From an uncultured Gemmatimonadota bacterium (GTDB lineage: Bacteria > Gemmatimonadota > Gemmatimonadetes > Gemmatimonadales > GWC2-71-9): 26,712 bases of DNA. The position numbers were made by a program, and so were the translations under genes. The DNA is taken from assembly GCA_946887295.1 (NCBI GenBank), contig CAMPKP010000030.1, positions 1 through 26,712 on the forward strand, given 5' to 3'. Numbering within the stretch: the stretch's first letter is position 1; the number at the start of each line of letters is the position of its first letter. The notes beneath the pieces were generated by a model. The model did no database searches and was not told the origin of the DNA. It saw only the letters and a list, made by a program, of their open reading frames with translations. Shown piece by piece: positions 23,686-26,712 of the stretch.

Positions 23686-25947
23686 ATGACCACCAACGGC
23701 TCGGAACGGCCGCCCTATCGCTGGGCGCTGGCCACGTTCGCCCTCGTGCTGCTCATCTATGTCCTCACGCTCGCCCCGACCACCGCGTTCTGGGATGCGT
23801 CGGAGTACATCGCGGCCGCCCGGGTGCTGGGTATCCCGCATCCTCCGGGGAATCCGCTCTTCGTGATCCTGGCGCACACCTTCGGGCTGCTCCCGCTGGC
23901 GGAGTCGTACGCGGCGCGGATCAACCTTTTCGCGGCCGTGACGAGCGCGGGAGCCGCGGGCTTCTGGTTCCTGGTGGCGGAGCGCTGGCTGCGCGGGATC
24001 GTGCCGAACCGCCGGGCCCGCATCGGCGCGGCGATGGCCGGAACGCTGGTCGGCGCCACCTCCTGGACGGTGTGGAACCAGTCGGTGGTGAACGAGAAGG
24101 TCTACACCGTCTCGCTGCTCTCCATCGCGCTGGTCATGTGGCTGGTCGTCCGGTGGGGCGACGATGAGCCCGGCCCCCACCGCGACCGCTGGCTGGTGCT
24201 CATCGCCTACGTGCTGGCGCTCACCGCCACCAACCATCTCATGGGGTTCCTCGCCCTCCCCGCGCTCGGCGTCTACGTGCTGTGGACCGATTGGCGCGTC
24301 GCGGTGCAGCCATGGGCGATCGTCACCTTCTACGCGCTGCTCCTGGCGGTCACCGGGACGTGGCTCGACATGTTCACCGGCGATGGCCCGACCGGGCCGG
24401 TGCTGATCGTGGTCAGTATCGCGGTGGTCGGCTATGCGCTGTGGCGCTCGCCCAGGGACCCGCTGGTCTATCTCGGCCTGCTCGCGGTGGTCGTCGGCAT
24501 CTCGCTCAACTACCTCTGGCTGCCGCTCCGCGCGGCCCAATATCCCCCGATCAACGAGGGCGAGCCCGTCGGCCTGTTCAGCCAGGCGCTGCAGGACGTG
24601 CTCAACCGGGTGCAGTACGGCAAGCCCGAGCTCAGCGAGCGCCAGGCCACTTTCGGCGCGCAGCTGGCCAACTTCTGGCAGTACTTCAACTGGCAGTTCG
24701 CCCGCGGCTGGGGGCGCTTCGCGAACGTGGCGACGGCGCTCTTCACGATGCTCGGGCTGAGCGGCCTCTGGGCGCTGTGGAAGACCGACCGGCGCGCCGG
24801 TCTCGCCGCGGCGGCCCTGCTGGGCGTGCTGACGGTCGGGCTCGTCTTCTACATGAACTTCAAGTACGGCTACTCGCAGTATCCCGGGGAGGAGTCCCTG
24901 GCCCGCGAGGTGCGTCAGCGGGACTACTTCTTCATGGGCTCGTTCTCGGCGTTCGGGGTGTTCGTCGCGCTCGGGATCGGCGCCGTGATGCGCGGGGTGG
25001 TGGACTTCCTGCGGAACCGTGGCACGCCGAACAGCCGCTGGCTGGCAGCGAGCCCCGCGCTCGCGGTGGCGCTGATTCCCCTGGTGTCGAATTGGGACTC
25101 GGCGAGTCGGGCGGGCGAGACCATGGCGCGCGACTTCGCCTACGACATCCTGCAGTCGGTCGAGCCGTACGGCATCCTGATCACCGCGGGCGACAACGAC
25201 ACCTTTCCGCTGTGGTACGCTCAGGAGGTCGAGGGGATCCGTCGGGATGTGACTCTGGCGAATCTGTCGCTCATGAACACGGAGTGGCACCTGCGCCAGC
25301 TCCGGCGCCGGGTGACTCCGGAATTCGATCCGGCAGGCGCCGCGGCCCTCTGGCGCGAGCTCCCCGTCCCGCCCCGGCCGACCGAGCCGGCGCTGGCCCT
25401 CCCGCTGGAGGCCATCGACAGCCTCCCCGAGGCGATGCGGGTCCCGCCCGAGGGCGGCGTCGCGTTCGACAGCCTCCAGCTCCGATTCGGACAGGACGTC
25501 CTGCTGCGCCAGGATCTGGCCACGATCTTCCTCATCCGCGACAACATCGGCAAGCGGCCCCTGTTCTTCAGCTGGAGCGACGGCGGGTATCCCGACCAGA
25601 CCTTCGGCCTCAGCCCCTATCTCGTCTCGCAGGGCTTCGTCAGGAAGCTGATGCACGCGCCGGTGACGCCGAACGATTCGATCGTGCTGAGCCCCGGGCT
25701 GGGATACGTGGACTACCCGCGCACCAAGAGACTGCTCACGGAGGTCTACCACTGGAAGACGGCCACCAGGGATCGGCCCCACGGGTGGGTGGACCCGCCG
25801 TCGGGGTCTATCCTCCAGCTCTATGCGGTGGTGTACGGCGGGTCGGCCCCGATCTTCGCCAAGGCCGGAGACAGCACGCTCGCGGCGCTCGCGGACTCCA
25901 TCGCGCGGAAGGTGAACGAGGAGCTGAGCGAGGGCGCTGCATTCTAG
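23686..25947 (+). CDS. DUF2723 (GT117-type) polytopic membrane protein
   Basis: This 753-aa protein has an N-terminal multi-pass half (first helix about 13-31, WALATFALVLLIYVLTLAP, with about ten more hydrophobic segments up to roughly residue 470) and a soluble C-terminal half. The early loop FWDASEYIAAARVLGIPHPP is the hallmark acidic loop of DUF2723, now treated as a GT-C-like glycosyltransferase family (GT117). The stretch ITAGDNDTFPLWYAQEVEGI followed by RRDVTLANLSLMNTEWHLRQ is strongly conserved in the family as I know it. Such proteins probably transfer sugars from polyprenyl-phosphate donors to envelope substrates; this is inference. The ATG at 23686 is 10 nt after purH, suggesting readthrough from purNH, with no clear Shine-Dalgarno sequence. 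Confidence 0.88.
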   Translation: MTTNGSERPPYRWALATFALVLLIYVLTLAPTTAFWDASEYIAAARVLGIPHPPGNPLFVILAHTFGLLPLAESYAARINLFAAVTSAGAAGFWFLVAERWLRGIVPNRRARIGAAMAGTLVGATSWTVWNQSVVNEKVYTVSLLSIALVMWLVVRWGDDEPGPHRDRWLVLIAYVLALTATNHLMGFLALPALGVYVLWTDWRVAVQPWAIVTFYALLLAVTGTWLDMFTGDGPTGPVLIVVSIAVVGYALWRSPRDPLVYLGLLAVVVGISLNYLWLPLRAAQYPPINEGEPVGLFSQALQDVLNRVQYGKPELSERQATFGAQLANFWQYFNWQFARGWGRFANVATALFTMLGLSGLWALWKTDRRAGLAAAALLGVLTVGLVFYMNFKYGYSQYPGEESLAREVRQRDYFFMGSFSAFGVFVALGIGAVMRGVVDFLRNRGTPNSRWLAASPALAVALIPLVSNWDSASRAGETMARDFAYDILQSVEPYGILITAGDNDTFPLWYAQEVEGIRRDVTLANLSLMNTEWHLRQLRRRVTPEFDPAGAAALWRELPVPPRPTEPALALPLEAIDSLPEAMRVPPEGGVAFDSLQLRFGQDVLLRQDLATIFLIRDNIGKRPLFFSWSDGGYPDQTFGLSPYLVSQGFVRKLMHAPVTPNDSIVLSPGLGYVDYPRTKRLLTEVYHWKTATRDRPHGWVDPPSGSILQLYAVVYGGSAPIFAKAGDSTLAALADSIARKVNEELSEGAAF

Positions 25948-26041
25948 GACCTGAGAAAGTACTTCACATACAATGGCGTAGCGGACTCCACCTGAACTAG
26001 ATAGCTCGCCGACCCGCCGCCGACGGCGTCGAACGGCAGAT

Positions 26042-26057
26042 GCGAGCACATGCTCGC
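26042..26057. promoter_or_regulatory. 7-bp inverted repeat, operator candidate
   Basis: GCGAGCA (26042-26048) and TGCTCGC (26051-26057) are perfect inverted arms with a 2-nt spacer, 37 nt upstream of the candidate -35 box of the response regulator gene. The size fits a dimeric regulator site, but chance is not excluded in GC-rich DNA. Confidence 0.3.
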
Positions 26058-26093
26058 CTCGGTCGGCGTGCGAAGTGGGATCCTCGCGAGGGG

Positions 26094-26121
26094 TTGCCGG
26101 CGAGGTATCTTCAAGTATCTG
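26094..26121 (+). promoter_or_regulatory. candidate sigma-70-like promoter of the response regulator gene
   Basis: TTGCCG (26094-26099) and TATCTG (26116-26121) are separated by 16 nt, close to sigma-70 geometry. An overlapping alternative -10, TATCTT (26106-26111), fits the TANNTT pattern seen elsewhere in the window. Transcription would start about 20 nt before the GTG, leaving room for the AAGGA ribosome binding site at 26135-26141. Confidence 0.45.
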
Positions 26122-26147
26122 ATTGGCCACCTCACAAGGACACGATC

Positions 26148-26579
26148 GTGCCCGACACGCCGCCCGTCCGCGACCGCGCGACCACGATTCTGGTGGCCGA
26201 GGACGACGACGCCCTGCGTGGGATCGTCACCCGGGTCTTCTGGGATCAGGGATATCGGACCCTGGAGGCGCGCCACGGCAACGAGGCGCTCCACCTCGCC
26301 GAGCTGGCCGCCCCCTATCTGGACCTCGTGGTGACCGACGTCATCATGCCCGAGCTGGATGGCCTCGAGCTGGGACGGGAGCTGGCCCGCCGCTGGTCGT
26401 CGATCCCGATCCTCTATATCTCCGCTTACCCGGCCAACGACATCTTCAGCCGCGGCGGGCCGACCGATTCGACCCCGTTCCTGCAGAAGCCGTTCACGCC
26501 GGACGTGCTGCTGGAGCGGGTACGGCAGCTGCTGTCGAGCTCCAAGGGAGGTCCCGGAGCGGACGGCGCGTCCGCCTAG
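26148..26579 (+). CDS. stand-alone response regulator receiver protein
   Basis: This 143-aa protein consists of a single CheY-like receiver domain (about 12-130) with no output domain. The acidic pocket is Asp19-Asp20 (ILVAEDDDALR), the phospho-acceptor is Asp64 (LVVTDVIMPELDGLEL), the switch Ser is Ser92 (ILYISAY) and the conserved lysine is Lys114 (FLQKPF). A short Gly/Ser tail follows. The GTG at 26148 is chosen because AAGGA lies about 7 nt upstream and the receiver fold begins soon after. Longer in-frame starts (26040) would run through the promoter-like region. No histidine kinase is adjacent, so its partner lies elsewhere. The stop codon overlaps a convergent stop. Confidence 0.93.
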   Translation: MPDTPPVRDRATTILVAEDDDALRGIVTRVFWDQGYRTLEARHGNEALHLAELAAPYLDLVVTDVIMPELDGLELGRELARRWSSIPILYISAYPANDIFSRGGPTDSTPFLQKPFTPDVLLERVRQLLSSSKGGPGADGASA

Positions 26580-26712
26580 GCTTCGACGTGCGGCGCCGGC
26601 ACGGGCGTGCCCTGCGATGATCTGATCAGGGTGTCGGCCACGGGAGCCTGGAACAGCCCACAGACGGTGTCGGTGCACTTCACCAGGCGGTAGCGGGACC
26701 CCGCACCCCGCA
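26576..26712 (-). CDS. C-terminal end of a convergent unknown protein, cut by window edge
   Basis: On the minus strand one frame stays open from the window edge to TAG at 26578-26576 and encodes 44 residues (ending PVPAPHVEA). About nine tenths of its codons end in G or C, as in the real genes here, while a competing frame on the same strand has clearly poorer third positions. The segment YRLVKCTDTVCGLFQAPVAD has two cysteines five residues apart. I do not recognise the family. The stop overlaps that of the response regulator in the shared CTAG, a tail-to-tail arrangement. Confidence 0.45.
   Translation of the reverse strand, partial: RGAGSRYRLVKCTDTVCGLFQAPVADTLIRSSQGTPVPAPHVEA

Larger units (their letters stand above)
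25948..26147. other. 200-nt intergenic region before the response regulator
   Basis: No credible gene was seen here. The first half is unusually AT-rich for this genome (AAAGTACTTCACATACAATG). It includes a 7-bp inverted repeat and a promoter-like stretch that are listed separately. No intrinsic terminator with a T tract was found after the DUF2723 gene. Confidence 0.6.

Noticed and set aside
23572..26130. Open frame of 852 codons antisense to purH and the DUF2723 gene
   Set aside because: It has low-complexity Arg/His/Glu-rich composition and no domain, and it crosses two well-supported genes and an intergenic region.
25944..26678. Minus-strand open frame of 244 codons under the response regulator
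   Set aside because: It is in a frame with poor third-position GC, spans the promoter region, and shows no domain. The neighbouring minus frame ending at 26576 has better codon use.

Overview
This window is about 26.7 kb of very GC-rich (about 70% by eye) bacterial chromosome, densely packed with housekeeping and central-metabolism genes. Many neighbouring genes overlap by four bases (ATGA or GTGA). The gene mix suggests Gemmatimonadota or a related lineage: a secreted Reg_prop-like propeller protein, a Minf_1886-family protein, a BON protein/valS/Ig-like lipoprotein/selA series, a DUF2723 membrane protein and leucine dehydrogenase. This placement is inference from gene content and was not tested by search.

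The layout is divergent about position 14987. Everything from 14933 down to 1 lies on the minus strand, in transcription order: a 49-aa membrane protein, thrS, acetyl-CoA acetyltransferase, bioY, a CPBP membrane protease, 3-hydroxybutyryl-CoA dehydrogenase, a Leu/Phe/Val dehydrogenase, rpiB, glyA, a Minf_1886 protein, a zinc-ribbon protein, bifunctional NAD(P)H-hydrate epimerase/dehydratase, a secreted propeller protein, a broken thiL, enolase, an FtsB/DivIC-like protein and a partial tRNA-Met. Candidate internal promoters lie in the short gaps before the thiolase gene, rpiB, eno and the tRNA.

From 15026 rightwards the plus strand carries a BON protein, valS, an Ig-like lipoprotein, selA and gmhB as one chain of 4-bp overlaps. 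purN, purH and a DUF2723 (GT117-type) membrane protein follow, then a stand-alone response regulator with its own promoter-like region. A convergent partial gene enters from the right edge and shares a CTAG with the response regulator stop.

Functionally the minus block combines acyl-CoA and branched-chain amino-acid metabolism (thiolase, hydroxyacyl-CoA dehydrogenase, leucine dehydrogenase, biotin uptake) with C1, pentose and glycolytic enzymes. The plus block combines translation (valS, selenocysteine synthesis), envelope functions and the last steps of IMP synthesis. I found no mobile element, CRISPR array, phage gene or defence system, and nothing that clearly forms a new multi-gene system.

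The points most worth a second look are: thiL with an out-of-frame internal deletion that removes its GGEDYE region; a perfect 17-bp palindrome that appears to hold two overlapping divergent -10 elements; a recurring TANNTT element in front of isolated transcription units; a hairpin with a promoter-like loop between thrS and the thiolase gene; and two copies of an interspersed-repeat-like sequence, one used as the 3' end of a coding region.
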